Source: Symbiodinium natans (taxonomy: Eukaryota > Sar > Dinophyceae > Suessiales > Symbiodiniaceae). Taken from it: 64,000 nt of DNA. The translations under genes and the position numbers were made by a program. Numbering within the stretch: the stretch's first letter is position 1; each line of letters starts with the position of its first letter. Shown here piece by piece: positions 35,443-46,511 of the stretch. The notes beneath the pieces are model-generated. The model searched no databases. It saw nothing but the letters and a program-made list of their open reading frames with translations, and was not told the DNA's origin. The stretch spans positions 548,501 through 612,500 of the forward strand of contig CAJNDS010002246.1 of assembly GCA_905221605.1 (NCBI GenBank), written 5' to 3'.

Positions 35443-35509
35443 CTTGCAGGATCAGGTACTCCACGAACTCCAAGCGGCTCTCTTTCTGGGGATGCTGCGG
35501 CGAGCACCT
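35443..35509 (-). CDS. Unassigned exon
   Basis: Acceptor accctgcag|, donor CAAG|GTGCAGGG; frame RCSPQHPQKESRLEFVEYL then ILQ. The open frame continues upstream through YALSGGTLQ, so an earlier acceptor is possible. The end (FVEYLILQG) has the look of an ankyrin-type repeat helix, but one exon is not enough to claim it. Confidence 0.55.
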
Positions 35510-35793
35510 CTGCAGGGTCCCACCACTCAGGGCATAATAGTGTTTAGGGTTTCGGGTTTGGGGTTTAGGAGTAGAGTTTAGGGTTTAGGGTTTAAGGTTT
35601 ACGGTTTGGGGTTTAGGGTTTCAAGTTTAGGGTTACGGTTTAGGAATAGGGGGGAAAAGAAGTGTGGGGACTCTGCCAAGTCCTAGAAACCTTCAGCGCC
35701 CTACTTCGCAAGCACCGAGCTCCCCAGCATGCTTGCCATGGGCCAGCTGGAGCTGTTGCTGCTCATACCACTCACTAAAGGAGTATTAGCAAA

Positions 35794-36335
35794 TTAGCGA
35801 AGCTCAAACACATCGCCGTTCTTGACGTGGAGAACCTTACCATCCTCCGTTTTAATCTGCGACTTGTTCATTTGACTTTGACCACTGGCTGTAATCTTCT
35901 TGCCATCGTAGTAGAGGAACAACTGCTTCTTGGCATCTTTCATTCCATTCTTCCCTCGTCAGTCTCAATCCTCCAAAGCCAGGGTCTTGGCACTGGCTGC
36001 AGCCCGTCCTGCAGCCTCTGTATCTGATGCAACCCAGCTTGAGCTTATTCACCGGGCTCCTTTGCTTGGTCTCTTGAGGCCGCGGGCGATGGCCTCTGAT
36101 CTCACCGCCGGCCTTTGCAACCCTAAACCCTAAACCCTAAACCCTAAACCCTAAACCCTAAATCCTAAACCCTAAACCCTAAACCCTAAACCCTAAACCC
36201 TCACCTCGCTTCCTTTTCTGGGTGGTGGTGTTCTTGTTTTTCGTAACCTTTGAACACCTTCTTCTCGATGTCCTCCAGCTTGCTGGCAGGGGCGGCCGGG
36301 GAAGTTTCCTCCTTAGGCTCTTCGGCCTCGGGGGC
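35794..36335 (-). CDS. Three-exon gene, acidic/lysine-rich protein, C-terminus complete
   Basis: Exons 36335-36205 (acceptor ctcaacaag|G, donor |GTGAGG; APEAEEPKEETSPAAPASK, LEDIEKKVFKGYEKQ), 36100-36060 (acceptor gcggtgag|; SEAIARGLKRPSK; GA donor AAAG|GAGCCC) and 35954-35794 (acceptor gactgacgag|G; KNGMKDAKKQLFLYYDGKK, ITASGQSQMNKSQIKTED, GKVLHVKNGDVFELR, stop). Phases fit throughout. The first intron is a CCCTAAA block whose two flanks share GGTGAG. The last exon looks like a beta-rich lysine-containing domain; family not recognised. A longer competing frame over 36060-35852 (GCIRYRGCRTGCSQC...) exists but has no matching splice phase. Confidence 0.65.
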
Positions 36336-36597
36336 CTTGTTGAGGGTTTAGGGTTTAGGGTTTAGGGTTTAGGGCAGTTACACGGCAGCTTAGTGTGGGA
36401 CCTGAACAGGGGACCCCCTACTTACAAACCCCTTGTATACCCTGTTCAACCCTACGGGACACCTCGGAACGCTTTAAAGGAGGTAGGGGACCATCATCAG
36501 GGCCCATGTAACTACCCTTAGAGACTCTGAAGTCTGTAAGCCCCAGATCTCCCAAAACCATCCTTACTTCTCCAAAAACCAAGGGAGAAAAGAGTTA

Positions 36598-36760
36598 AAA
36601 CCCTAAACCCTAAAACCCTAAAACCCTAAAACCCTAAAACCCTAAAACCCTAAAACCCTAAAACCCTAAAACCCTAAAACCCTAAAACCCTAAAACCCTA
36701 AAACCCTAAAACCCTAAAACCCTAAAACCCTAACACCCTAAAACCCTAAACCTTAAACCG
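36598..36760. repeat. CCCTAAAA octamer array
   Basis: About twenty CCCTAAAA units, one base longer than the usual heptamer, also seen at 2425-2485 and 2630-2680. Confidence 0.9.
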
Positions 36761-36828
36761 TGGCTCTACTAAACAAGGAAACCCAACAAGCTTAAAGTTC
36801 GACCCATTGCCTAACAATTCAATGCGAG

Positions 36829-36858
36829 ATTGAGCTCCGGCGCATGCTTGCAATGCAG
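36829..36858 (+). CDS. Possible mini-exon
   Basis: Acceptor ttcaatgcgag| and strong donor CAG|GTAAGC enclose IELRRMLAMQ (30 bp, phase 0). Opposite in strand to its neighbours. Confidence 0.3.
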
Positions 36859-37139
36859 GTAAGCACTCCCGAAACCCGAAGTCCCACATCCCCAACCCCA
36901 AACGTTTTAGGGTTTCGGGTTCAGGGCTTCGAGCTTAGGATTGAGAGTTTCGGCTTTAGGCAAGCCAGCTCAGCAGTGGTTTGGGAGGGCTGTTGGGGTA
37001 GATAGTTCCCAACCCTTAGCCCTAAACCCTAAACCCTAAATCCTAAACCCTAAACCCTAAACCCTAAGCCCTAAACCCTAAACCCTAAGCCCTAAACCCT
37101 AAATCCTAAACCCTAAGCCCTAAAACTCCCCAGGGGCAC

Positions 37140-37174
37140 TTTGCAGAAACGAGGATTGCCCTGGGCAAGTCAGC
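37140..37174 (-). CDS. Short exon with very strong acceptor
   Basis: Acceptor follows a run of C over 20 long then cggccctgctgtctgcag|; donor AAA|GTGCCCC; peptide ADLPRAILVSA (35 bp). Confidence 0.5.
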
Positions 37175-37191
37175 CTGCAGACAGCAGGGCC

Positions 37192-37217
37192 GGGGGGGGG
37201 GGGGGGGGGGGGGGGGG
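37192..37217. repeat. Long poly-G run
   Basis: About 25 consecutive G. Comparable G or C runs of 10-24 occur at 18010-18075, 23777, 24098, 41035, 47518, 57476, 59116 and 63320. On the minus strand this one directly precedes a strong acceptor (37175). Confidence 0.9.
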
Positions 37218-37615
37218 CGGCTGGGGTTTTGAGGGGTTTAGGGTTTAGGGTTTAGGGTTTAGGGTTTAGGGTTTAGGGTTTAGGGTTTAGGGGTTTTAAG
37301 AGGGTTTGGGATTGAAATGTGTTGGGCTAGGGTTTTGATTGGGGGTTTGGGGGTGTTGAGGGTTTTTTCGGGTTTAGGATTGAACGGGTTCAGGGGTTGA
37401 GTGGTTAAGAGTCTTCGGTTTAACGGTTTAAGGGAACAAGGGGCTTGGGGTTTTGAGGGTTCAGGGTTTAGTTCGCGTTCACGGGCTTCACGGGCTTACG
37501 TGGGCATTTTGCGGTGGTCACCGAAAATCTCTCACCCGCAAGCCTAATCTTCCTAGATCTTTAGATTTAGAACCCTAAACCCTAAACCCTAAACCCTAAA
37601 CCCTAAACCCTAAAC

Positions 37616-37697
37616 CCTTAGAACTTTCAGGACTGTCGGGCTGAAGGTTCAGGAGCCACGGACAGGGCTGACCAAACTCAGCCAAGCGCTGAAACTG
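37616..37697 (-). CDS. Unassigned exon
   Basis: Acceptor agcctgtctacag|, donor AAGG|GTTTAGGG supplied by the heptamer block; frame QFQRLAEFGQPCPWLLNLQ then PDSPESSK. No family recognised. Confidence 0.6.
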
Positions 37698-38052
37698 CTG
37701 TAGACAGGCTAGGGTTTAGGGTTTAGGGTTTAGGGTTTAGAGTTTAGGGTTTAGGGTTTAGGGTTTAGGGTTTAGGGTTTAGGGTTTAGGGTTTAGGGTT
37801 TAGGGTTTAGGGTTTAGGGTTTAGGGTACAGGCTTTAGGGTTTAGGGTTTGAGGTTCGGGGTTGGCGGTTTGGGGTTTGGGGTTAAGGGTGTATTTAGGG
37901 TCTAGGGTTTAGGGTTTATGGTTGCCGTCCATGTACGTTAATTAATCGCGTCGAGGGTACATGGAACAACCTGAAGATTCATTTTCCATTTCGGGTTTAG
38001 GGTTTAGGGTTGAGGGTTTAGGGTTTAGGGGTTTTGGGTTTCGGGCTGAGGC

Positions 38053-38133
38053 CTGGAAGCAGGCATAGTTGTACTCCGAAATGAACCGCGGCTGCACCAT
38101 GTGTCCCTTGGCAAGGCAGAGCTTGCAGGCACG
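38053..38133 (-). CDS. Unassigned exon with CxxC
   Basis: Frame RACKLCLAKGHMVQPRFISE then YNYACFQ and a GC donor (CAG|GCCTCAG). Two Cys spaced C-x-x-C suggest metal binding. The acceptor is not fixed; it could be at gcctgcaag| or further upstream. Confidence 0.6.
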
Positions 38134-38298
38134 TTCAGGGTTCAGGGTTTAGGGTTTAGGGTTTAGGGTTTAGGTTTTAGGGTTTAGGGTTTAGGTGAGG
38201 GGTTGAGGAGATTGGGGGTTTGGGGCTTCCTGCTAGTTGCCGGTCTAGGGCTGCTTGTCCGAAGTGGTCCATGCACGTCATGCCCAGAGACACCAAAA

Positions 38299-38450
38299 CC
38301 CCTTAATTAAGGAATACACCTTAAGTAATAATGGAACCCTAAGTTAAGGAATACACCTTAAAAATAATAGGAACCCTAAGTTAAGGAATACACCTTAAAT
38401 AATAATAGGAACCCTAAGGTGATTTAAGTGTATATTCCTTAATTAAGGGG
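38299..38450. mobile_element. Small inverted-repeat element, family G
   Basis: Ends ccccttaattaaggaata / tattccttaattaagggg; the interior has three tandem copies of an aaggaatacaccttaa-containing unit. Confidence 0.8.
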
Positions 38451-38549
38451 GTTTTTGGAGTCGCTGGGTGCCTGCCCCAAAAACCAGGTCTCCAAACTCA
38501 AGAGGCAGAAACCCAAAACGAAACCCCAGATACCTCTGAAGCTCTAAGG

Positions 38550-38773
38550 GCAGCTACATGGGCCCTTAGTCTGGGCTCTAAAAAGGGTACCCTAAACCCT
38601 AAACCCTAAACCCTAAACCCTAAACCCTAAACCCTAAACCCTAAACCCTAAACCCTAAACCCTAAACATACCTCTTATATGCCCCTTATATACTCTGCAC
38701 ATTACTTAAAGGGAACGTGCATCAGAACCCTTTGAAGGAGGTTAGGGACCACATAACGGGCCCGTGAAACTAC
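38550..38773. mobile_element. Family D element interrupted by a CCCTAAA block
   Basis: The element is split at 38592-38668 by 77 bp of heptamers (eleven units). TACC occurs on both sides (38588-38591 and 38669-38672) where the uninterrupted copies have it once (as gacc). Confidence 0.8.
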
Positions 38774-38987
38774 CCCTCAGAGAATCCCTGACCATTTAGG
38801 GTTTAGGGTTTAGGGTTTAGGGTGTAGGGTTTAGGGTTTAGGGTTTATGAGCTCTAAGCCCTCAAGTCCCAACCCTAAACCCTGGGGAGCGATTTGAAAT
38901 TAGGGTCTAGAGTTTGGGGGAGGAGCTTTCACAAGGAAGTCGAATAGCCCTCGACGTTTTTGAAAACACGTCAACGTACATATAGCC

Positions 38988-39118
38988 CAAGATCACATCT
39001 TTCCCTAAGGGTCCACGTACCGATATGGTATATACTTGGGCTCCAAAGCTGCTATACAGGAACCCGTTTAAGGCCCAAGTGTCGACTATACAGGCACATG
39101 GACCCTGAGGGTATTTGG
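38988..39118. mobile_element. Small inverted-repeat element, family H
   Basis: Imperfect inverted repeat around atatacttgggctccaaagc and gcccaagt. A related copy at 39985-40112 is interrupted by heptamers; fragments at 8722 and 40682. Confidence 0.6.
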
Positions 39119-39984
39119 ATGTACATCCAAGAACCCCCGTCTCGAAGGCAAAACTCGCTGCTGCCACGACTCCACGGCGAGCTGCCCCAAACGCTGTGGC
39201 AGGCCCTAAAACCTACAACCGTCAACCCATCAGACGCTCAGGCTTGGAACCCTTAACCCTCAACCCGAAGTCAAGCCCTAAGCGTTTACTTGGGTTTTCA
39301 TGGCTTTAGGGTGTGGAGGCTTGTGTTCGGGCATGCCCATACCCCTGCCCATCCCTGATGCCTTGCGCCCTAAACCTCCACAAGCCCTTTGCTACCCTAA
39401 ATACACCCTTTTGCCCTGAAAAATGAACGCTGAAAACCTTGCAGGTATTCAGGGCTGGCATGTGTCCATGACTGGGCTTGGGCCACAAGTAGGCAAACAA
39501 GGGTTGTGGCTTCAGGAATTGAATTGGGGGTTTCCAAGAAGGGGTGGGTGGGGCAAGGGGTTGGTGTCTATGTCACCGCAACGTCCGCAATCGTGCTGCC
39601 TCTGCGGTCAATGTTTGCAATGACAGTGCGGCTCAGGGACTATATGTTGCGATGTTCTCCCCTTATACTAACAGTCCTCAATCGGGATTATAGTAGCCCC
39701 TATTATCATCCATTTTAAGGACTGCTAGTATAAGGGAGAACATCCCAAACTACATGATTCGCGGTCTGTGGGAGCCAGAAAGCGGGGCCAGTCAACATAC
39801 CATAGTATAGGGGCCTGAATAATTAGAATAGGATTTTTTTTGGGGGGGGGTTATTATAGTATATTCATAAAGGGACCCTAAGGGAATACCATTAGTAGCT
39901 ATTCCGACCCCTATAGTACCTCAAGAGCCCTCTGCCACCCCAGCCTGACAGTAAAAACAGGGCCAGCACGACACTCTTTCTAAG

Positions 39985-40112
39985 GGCCCATGTACCTACA
40001 TGGTATAGGGTTTAGGGTTTAGGGTTTAGCCCTAAACCCTAAACCCTAAACCCTAAACCCTAAACCCTAAACCCTAAAATATATACTTGGGCCCCTCCAA
40101 AGCTGCTAATGT
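39985..40112. mobile_element. Family H relative interrupted by a head-to-head heptamer block
   Basis: TTTAGGG units then CCCTAAA units (40008-40079) lie between two copies of TATA (40004-40007, 40080-40083), where the intact family member at 39026-39040 reads ggtatatacttggg with a single copy. Confidence 0.75.
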
Positions 40113-40387
40113 TGACTGACTTTAGTGTAAGGAGTCACAAGTTTCAAAAATATATTCTGCGAACCGAGTTTGTTCAGGGCACCCGCTATGATCACAAGTT
40201 TTTTTTTTTTCGGACGGCCTTTTTTCTTAAAGGTTTGGTGTTTAAGGTTCGTGTTTGGGGTTTAGGTGGCTTAGGGTTTATTTATCTCATTCCTGAGGCT
40301 TCGCAAGAGGCATTTGTCCTTTCGCTGCTTCGCAGAAAACTCAGGCGTCTCCATTGAAAACCTTATTGAATTTCATTACGAAACGAG

Positions 40388-40624
40388 GCCCCAAACAAAT
40401 TTCGTGATAGGTAGCCCACGGGCCGGCTGGACTGTCTTGAGCAAGTTTGTCTGGCAACCCTCCATAGCCCCGGCGGGGGGAGGGTGGCCTAAGCAAGAAA
40501 GGAAAGCTTCAGGCCTTAAGCCCCTTGAGGCCCTGCTGGCTTGGTTGTCTAGTGGAATCTTACAGAGCCAGAGCCCGGAGAATCCAGGATGCCCCCCCCC
40601 CCCCCCCAAATTTGTTTGGGGGCC
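40388..40624. mobile_element. Inverted-repeat element, family J
   Basis: 237 bp bounded by ggccccaaacaaattt / aaatttgtttgggggcc. A 137-codon plus frame starting at 40314 runs across it and is probably fortuitous. Confidence 0.65.
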
Positions 40625-41388
40625 ACGCGTTTATAGAGGGCGGGGGAGGGGGGCCCCTCAACTAAAGACAGTGCAACATTATATAGGAACCCCTTTACTT
40701 AACGGCCCAAGTATCGACTTTATATGAGCCAGCATTCACACACCCCCCTCCTCCCCCCCCTCCCCCCCGGGGCCATGGTAATATTCCCCCGCCCCCCCTC
40801 CTGTGGTTCATGGTGGGTTTTGGGTCCCCCCCCCGTGGTTCATGGTCTCTGGTTCATCGGTTTAGGGTTTAGGATGAGGCTGTAGAGTTCAGGATGTTCA
40901 CTCTGACCCCCTTGGTCCATTGGGTCATGGTGAGTTCGGTCCGTGGTGTTTTCAGGGTTAACGAGCAGGGTTTGGCGGGGCGATACCATTGGCGGGGGGG
41001 GGGGTGGGTCGATTACGCGGAACGCGGGCTCGGGAAGGGGGGGGGGGGGGTGGGGTTTAGGGCTTAGGGTTTTGGATTTTTTCATTAGGATTTAATGGCT
41101 TTAGGCTCTAGGGTATAAGGCCCTTTTTATGGCTTTTGTTTCAACAGGGAGCCCTATATCTAGGGCACCCTAGAAGCAGCCATGGTTTAGAAAACTGCCC
41201 CCTCTCTCTCACACACACCCTAGACTACACTCCCAAATTGCCACCCTAAGCGACGTCCCTTAGCTGCCCTAAATCCTAGAGACACTAGACCCGAAGCCCT
41301 AAACCCTAAACCCTAAACCCTAAACCCTAAACCCTAAACCCTAAACCCTAGACCCTAGACCCTAAACCCTAAACCCTAAACCCTAAAC

Positions 41389-41478
41389 CCTGACAGGTAC
41401 TCGAAAGCCTCAGCTCGAATCTTTTTCTGGAGCCCGGCTCCGAGGTGTGCGTCTCGCGGTCCGCGAGGGCGGGCACAA
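41389..41478 (-). CDS. Unassigned exon, two frames possible
   Basis: Acceptor actccggctcag|, donor |GTTTAGGG. One frame: VPALADRETHTSEPGSRKRF then ELRLSSTCQ; the other: CARPRGPRDAHLGAGLQKK then IRAEAFEYLS. Both are open end to end; neither is recognised. Confidence 0.45.
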
Positions 41479-42692
41479 CTGAGCCGGAGTTTGGTTTCAG
41501 GGTTTAGGGTTTAGGGTTTAGGGTTTAGGGCTTAGGGCTTAGGGTTTAGGGTTTAGGGTTTGGGGCTTAGGGTTTAGGAGGATTTGCACCGGGGGTTTCA
41601 GGGTTCTCAAGGTTGTTCCCTGGACCCTTCAGGTTGTACCCTTAGGTTTTAGGGACCCTCCTGAGGATCCCCTATGGGAATATTTAGGGTTTAGGGTACA
41701 GGGTGCGGGTTTAGGGTTTATAGGCATTTGTAGGGTGTGGGGTTTAAGGTTTGGGGTTTGGGCTTAAGGTTTGGGGTTTGGGCTTTAAGGCTTAGGCTTT
41801 GGGGCTTAAGGGGCTTAGGGGTACGAGTTTTTAATCCCATGAGGGGTTGGACACACTGGCTCTCCCTGAAGCATCTGTCTCCCGGCTGGCACAGGACATT
41901 GATTGGGTGTAAAACGGTTTTTGGTGGGCTTAGGGATAGAAAGCGCCCAAGGGTGTTAGGTGTTGAAGAAAGTAACGCAAGGGTTTTGAAACGAGCTCTA
42001 GGGCGTTAAGCTTGTGGCTATAGGCTCAAACTGGGGCTTTCCGAACATAGCGGACCCCTAATATAAACCCCCAAGTAGTAGGATCCCTTATAACAAGGAC
42101 CCCAAGAAGGTACCCCGCTAATTTCGGAAACCCTAAACCCCAAACCCCAAACCCCAAACCCTAAACCCTAAACCCTAAACCCTAAACCCTAAACCCTGGG
42201 ATGTCTCAAGGCTTGAAGAGCAGCCCAGAACGCCAGAGCTGCGGTTTAGGGATTAGGGTTTAGGGTTTAGGGTTTAGGGTTTAGGGTTTAGGGTTCAGGG
42301 TTCAGGGCTTAGGGCTTAGGGTTTAGGGTTCCGAACTCCAACCCAAACCCAAACTCCCAAAGCTCTCCACCCCGAAGCCGTCCAGCCCGAGCTTTAGACC
42401 CTAAAGCATTAAAACCCTAAACCCTAAACCCTAAACCCTAAACCCTAAACCCTAAACCCTAAACCCTAAACCCTAAACCCTAAACCCTAAACCCTACACG
42501 AATCGGCCGAGGGGGGGGAAAAAAAAAAACAACGCCTGTCACAACCACCTAAGCCATGAACCCTCATCAATCCCAAACCCTGAAGCCCCCGCAACCCTCA
42601 ACCCTAAACCTTAAACCCTAAACCCTAAACCTTAAACCCTAAACCCTCAACCCTAAACCCTAAACCCTAAACCTTAACCCTAAACCCTAAAC

Positions 42693-42770
42693 CCTCAAAA
42701 AAGTCCGGGGGAGCCTTGGCCTTCTGCCGGGCCAAGGCGTCCAAGCTTCGAAGCGACATGGCGGAGATGC
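42693..42770 (-). CDS. Unassigned exon
   Basis: Acceptor ggaattccag|G, donor GAGG|GTTTAGGG; frame ISAMSLRSLDALARQKAKAP then PDFFE. An ATG lies four codons in, so it could also be a first exon. Confidence 0.6.
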
Positions 42771-43678
42771 CTGGAATTCCCCGCGCGGTATAGGGTTTAG
42801 GGTTTAGGGTTTAGGGTTTAGGGTTTAGGGTTTAGGGTTTAGGGTTTAGGGTTTAGGGTTTAGGGTTAGGGGCACTTTTGGTCCGAATTGTCATCAACGC
42901 CACACGCCAACTTACACGTCGCTTCGAGTCCAACCTTAAACGGATCTTAAGCGGGCAGCAGGACCAGTAGAGGGGCTTTAGGGTTTAGGGTTCAGGGTTT
43001 GAGGGCTTTCGGGGGCTTTTGGGGGGTTTTTGGGCGTGTGCGCTAAGCCCTAAACCCTACCTAAAACGATGCCCAAACACGACACGATCAAACCACAAGT
43101 TGGGGCCTTGCCTGGGTTGGGGAAAATCAAGGGTGGGATACTATCCTGCACCCGGGCCCTAAACCCCTTACCTACATTTTCCCAACTTCAACCCCAGGCT
43201 CCCCCTGATGCACGGGAGTAGGGGCCAGAAGGTGCGCCTTGGCGTAAACCAAGGTGTCTAGGAGTCTTGAAGTAAACCTAAACACTAAACCCTAAACCCT
43301 AAACCCTAAACCCCAAACCCTAAACCCTAAACCCTAAACCCCAATATCAGGTCCCATTGAATTGGAATAGGCTTTTGCGGCAGTTGCGATCAAAAGCAAC
43401 ATAAGCATGACGAGCGGATGGTCTTTGTAATCATTTTGGCTCCAAACCTCTAAGCCTGAAAGCCTGAACAACCTTGAACAACCTTCAACAACCCTACACC
43501 CTAAACCCTAACCCCGAAACCCTCAACCCCAAACCCTGAAGCCTAAAGCCTAAAGCCGAAAGCCTAAAGCCTACTGTAAAACCTGAAGCCTGAAGCCTAA
43601 AGCCTAACGCCTAACGCCTAAAGCCTAAACCCTAAACCCTAAACCCTGAAGCCTAAACCCTAAACCCTAAACCCTAAC

Positions 43679-43749
43679 CGGCCCCAGAACTGACAGAAGG
43701 AAGCGGTCCGGGTCGCCACGTCGGAAGGTCACCGCCGGGTGGCCCTTTC
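43679..43749 (-). CDS. Unassigned exon
   Basis: Acceptor ccgaagcacag|G, donor CCG|GTTAGGG; frame KGHPAVTFRRGDPDRFLLSV then LGP. Confidence 0.6.
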
Positions 43750-44430
43750 CTGTGCTTCGGACTTAGGTCAGGGTGTTTAGGGTTTAGGGTTTAGGGTGTA
43801 GGGTTTAGGGTTTAGGGTTTGTGGTTTGGGGTTTGGGGTTTGGGGTTTGGGGTTTAGGGTATAGGGTTTAGGGTTTCGGGTTGTCTCTCTGCCAGTGCGG
43901 GCACCACCTTAGTGTTTAGGTTTAGGGTTTAGGGTTTTAGGGTTTATGGTTCAGGGTTTAGGGTTTAGGGTTTAGGGGGGTTTAGGGTTTAGGAGGGTTT
44001 AGGGTTTAGGGTTTAGGGATTAGGGTTTTGGGGGGTTTAGGGTTTAGGGTTTAGGGTTTAGGGTTTAGGGTTTAGGGTTTAGGGTTTAGGGTTTAGGGTT
44101 TAGGGTTTAGGGTTTAGGGTGAGTCTGGCGCGACGCTAGACCCCAAACCCTAAAGCCTTATTGTCATCTCTATAGGTCTCTAGGTCGAAAGGAAACTTCA
44201 AGAAGTTTTTTGTAGGTTAGACTCCTACGACCCCTTTAAGGCCTCGTAGAGTTTAGGGTTTAGGGTTTACAGGGTTCAGGGTTTACAGGGTTCAGGGTTC
44301 AGGGTTCAGGGTTCAGGGTTCAGGGTTCAGGGTTTAGGGTTTAGGGTTTAGGGTTTAGGGTTCCGAAGTCAGGGTCATGAAAGGATAGTCCCAAACTAAC
44401 ACCTGAATACACAGGTCAGTAGCCCCTTGC

Positions 44431-44562
44431 TCATTTGAGGGGGGTTCGTAACGGAACCTCATCGCAGAATTCAAGCTGCACGGGTCCGCTGAGAATCCGG
44501 TAATATGTACTTCCTGCAGAGCCACGAAGGTAAAAGAACAGCTTCTGCAGCTCGCAGTACCT
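44431..44562 (-). CDS. Terminal exon, unassigned
   Basis: Acceptor cgccctctcagcag| after a pyrimidine-rich tract, then 43 open codons: RYCELQKLFFYLRGSAGS, TYYRILSGPVQLEFCDEV, PLRTPLK and a TGA. A competing frame begins at ggattctcag| inside it and runs DPCSLNSAMRFRYEPP to a GTGTTAG donor. Confidence 0.6.
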   Translation of the reverse strand, partial: RYCELQKLFFYLRGSAGSTYYRILSGPVQLEFCDEVPLRTPLK

Positions 44563-44747
44563 CTGCTGAGAGGGCGAGGAGTCCCACCCCCCCCTCCCCC
44601 CCAAAAAAAGGAAAAAAACAAGTGTCGGGACAAAAGGTGTAGGGTTGAGGGTTGAGGGTTTAGTTTGCAGGGTTCAGGGTTCAGGGTTTAGGGGCTTGGG
44701 GTTTACCCCCCCCCCCACCCCTAAGCCCTAAACCCTAAACCCTGAAC

Positions 44748-44857
44748 CCCACCGTATGGACTAAAGGCTTCTCTTTGGCTGTTTCGCGTTCAAGGTAGGC
44801 AAGAAGTGGCGACTTCACCCTGGAGGGCCTACTGTGGGTCCGCCACGCCAGTCCAAC
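44748..44857 (-). CDS. Unassigned exon
   Basis: Acceptor ccctgtctgaag|G, donor |GTTCAGGG; frame VGLAWRTHSRPSRVKSPLLA then YLERETAKEKPLVHTV. The plus strand also has an open frame from gcgttcaag| (VGKKWRLHPGGP...), so strand is probable, not certain. Confidence 0.5.
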
Positions 44858-45287
44858 CTTCAGACAGGGTTTGGTGTCTAGGGTTTAAGGTTTAGGGTTT
44901 AGGGCTTAGGGTTTAGGATTCCTAAACCCTAAACCCGAAACCCTAAGCCCGAAACGTCAGGAGCTCATGTGAGCCATGCCACATGGCTTGCACATGGCGC
45001 TTCCTGGGAAGGATCCAAGTTTGCGGGAAGCGCTTGCCCAGCCTCAGTTGCCGGCAAACCCTAAACCCGAAACCTTAAACCCTTGTGGTCTTCGAGCTCT
45101 CGGGCCTTTAGGGGGTCAAGCACTGCTACACAGCACTGTGAAGAGGCGGCTCACTCTCTCCCTCCCTCAAATTTCACTGGCTTAGACTGGTTTTTACAAT
45201 GTTTATTCGGGCTCGTGAAATTTCAAAATTACTTCAACATCAACCCCAGAATCCCCAGAAAGGTATACCGTATGCCCTCTAATGCCT

Positions 45288-45362
45288 TCTCTCTCTCTCT
45301 CTCTTTTTCTCTCTCGCTCCCTCTCTCTCTCTCTCTTTCTTTCTCTCTGTCTGTCTCTTGTA
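45288..45362. repeat. CT microsatellite
   Basis: Imperfect ctctctct tract giving a Ser/Leu-rich frame. Confidence 0.9.
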
Positions 45363-45564
45363 GGCTATATATCTACAAGAATACACATATGCATTGCCAT
45401 GTTCTCTTGGTTTACAACTGTCCCTAGACCTGCTCCAAACCCTAAAGCCCTAAACCCCACTTCAAACTACGCATGTCTCCCCGATAGCCTGCGGGGCATG
45501 ATGGCCCTAAACCCTAAACCCTAAACCCTAAACCCTAAACCCCCAAACCCCTAAACCCATAACC

Positions 45565-45638
45565 CTAATAGCCGCGGGGCATGAGGGTGGTCTTGGCCAA
45601 CTCTGCCTCGAGGGTGTTGTTGTTGAGAAGACCGTCCT
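45565..45638 (-). CDS. Unassigned exon, possibly terminal
   Basis: Acceptor aaagcctgtcag|; frame DGLLNNNTLEAELAKTTLMP then RGY and a TAG. A GC donor just before the stop (CGCG|GCTATT) would allow continuation. The motif gcggggcatga recurs at 45491, a local duplication. Confidence 0.5.
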
Positions 45639-46324
45639 CTGACAGGCTTTAGGGCCTGGAGGGTTTCAGATGGCCAGGAGGGGTTTAGGGTTTAGGGTTT
45701 GGGGTTTAGGGTTTAGGGTTTAGGGTTAGGAGGATTTTGGGAGGGTTTGGGATTTAGGATTTCGGGTTTCGGGGTTTTGGGTTCGGGTTTATGGGGCTTG
45801 CCAGCTGTGCGCGGGCTACCAGTTTCAGTGATCTCGTTGGCAAAGAAAACTCGAACGGTGTATGGTCCAGATACCTTGGCAGGGACTATACTAGTACAGG
45901 GTAGCTAATCCCAATAAGGCCACCCTAAACACTAAACCCCAAATCCTAAACCCTAAACCCCAAATCCTAAACCCTAAACCCTAGTCCCCAAACCCTAAAC
46001 CCGTCTAGTCCCCAAATCACCCTCAACCCCAGAGCTTAAAACTCAAGAAGCTCAGGAACGCCAGTCAGTTTTTGGGGGCATGGGCCAAAACTTGACCTAA
46101 ACCCTAAACCCTAAACCCTAAACCTAGGGATTCTTCCGGAAGTGCGAAGGTCGTTGATCCCGAAGGCCCGGCCCTAAAACCCTGAATCCCCCAGTAACCA
46201 TATTTCAAAAAGGGCACCCTTTTGTAGTTGGTTACTTTATAAGGGAACCCATAGGCAAAAAAAAAGGGTAAAGGGTACCACGATTTTTGGGCTGGTTTCC
46301 TGAACCCGAAACACGAAATCCTAA

Positions 46325-46400
46325 ATTGGGATGTTCCCGCTTATAGTACCCTATTACAGTCCCTATTGAGGACTGCTAGTTTTAGGGGGAACATCCCAAT
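46325..46400. mobile_element. Small inverted-repeat element, family B
   Basis: 76 bp with ends attgggatgttccc / gggaacatcccaat. A second copy at 39648-39747 has ends gatgttctccccttatacta / tagtataagggagaacatc; fragments at 46905 and 54525. Confidence 0.8.
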
Positions 46401-46511
46401 CCTAAACACTAAACCCTAAACCCTAATTAAACCCTAAACCCTAAACCCTAAACCCTAAACCCTAAACCCTAAACCCTAAACCCTAAACCCTAAACCCTAA
46501 AAAGAAAAGAC

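Noticed and set aside
38907-39167. 86-codon minus frame
   Set aside because: It runs through the family H inverted-repeat element; no splice context.
40314-40727. 137-codon plus frame
   Set aside because: It crosses the inverted-repeat element at 40388-40624 and a poly-C run, with no splice or family support.
43430-43455. Spliced-leader relic (tcattttggctccaa)
   Set aside because: Resembles part of the dinoflagellate spliced leader CCATTTTGGCTCAAG but with mismatches and no other leader features; likely chance.
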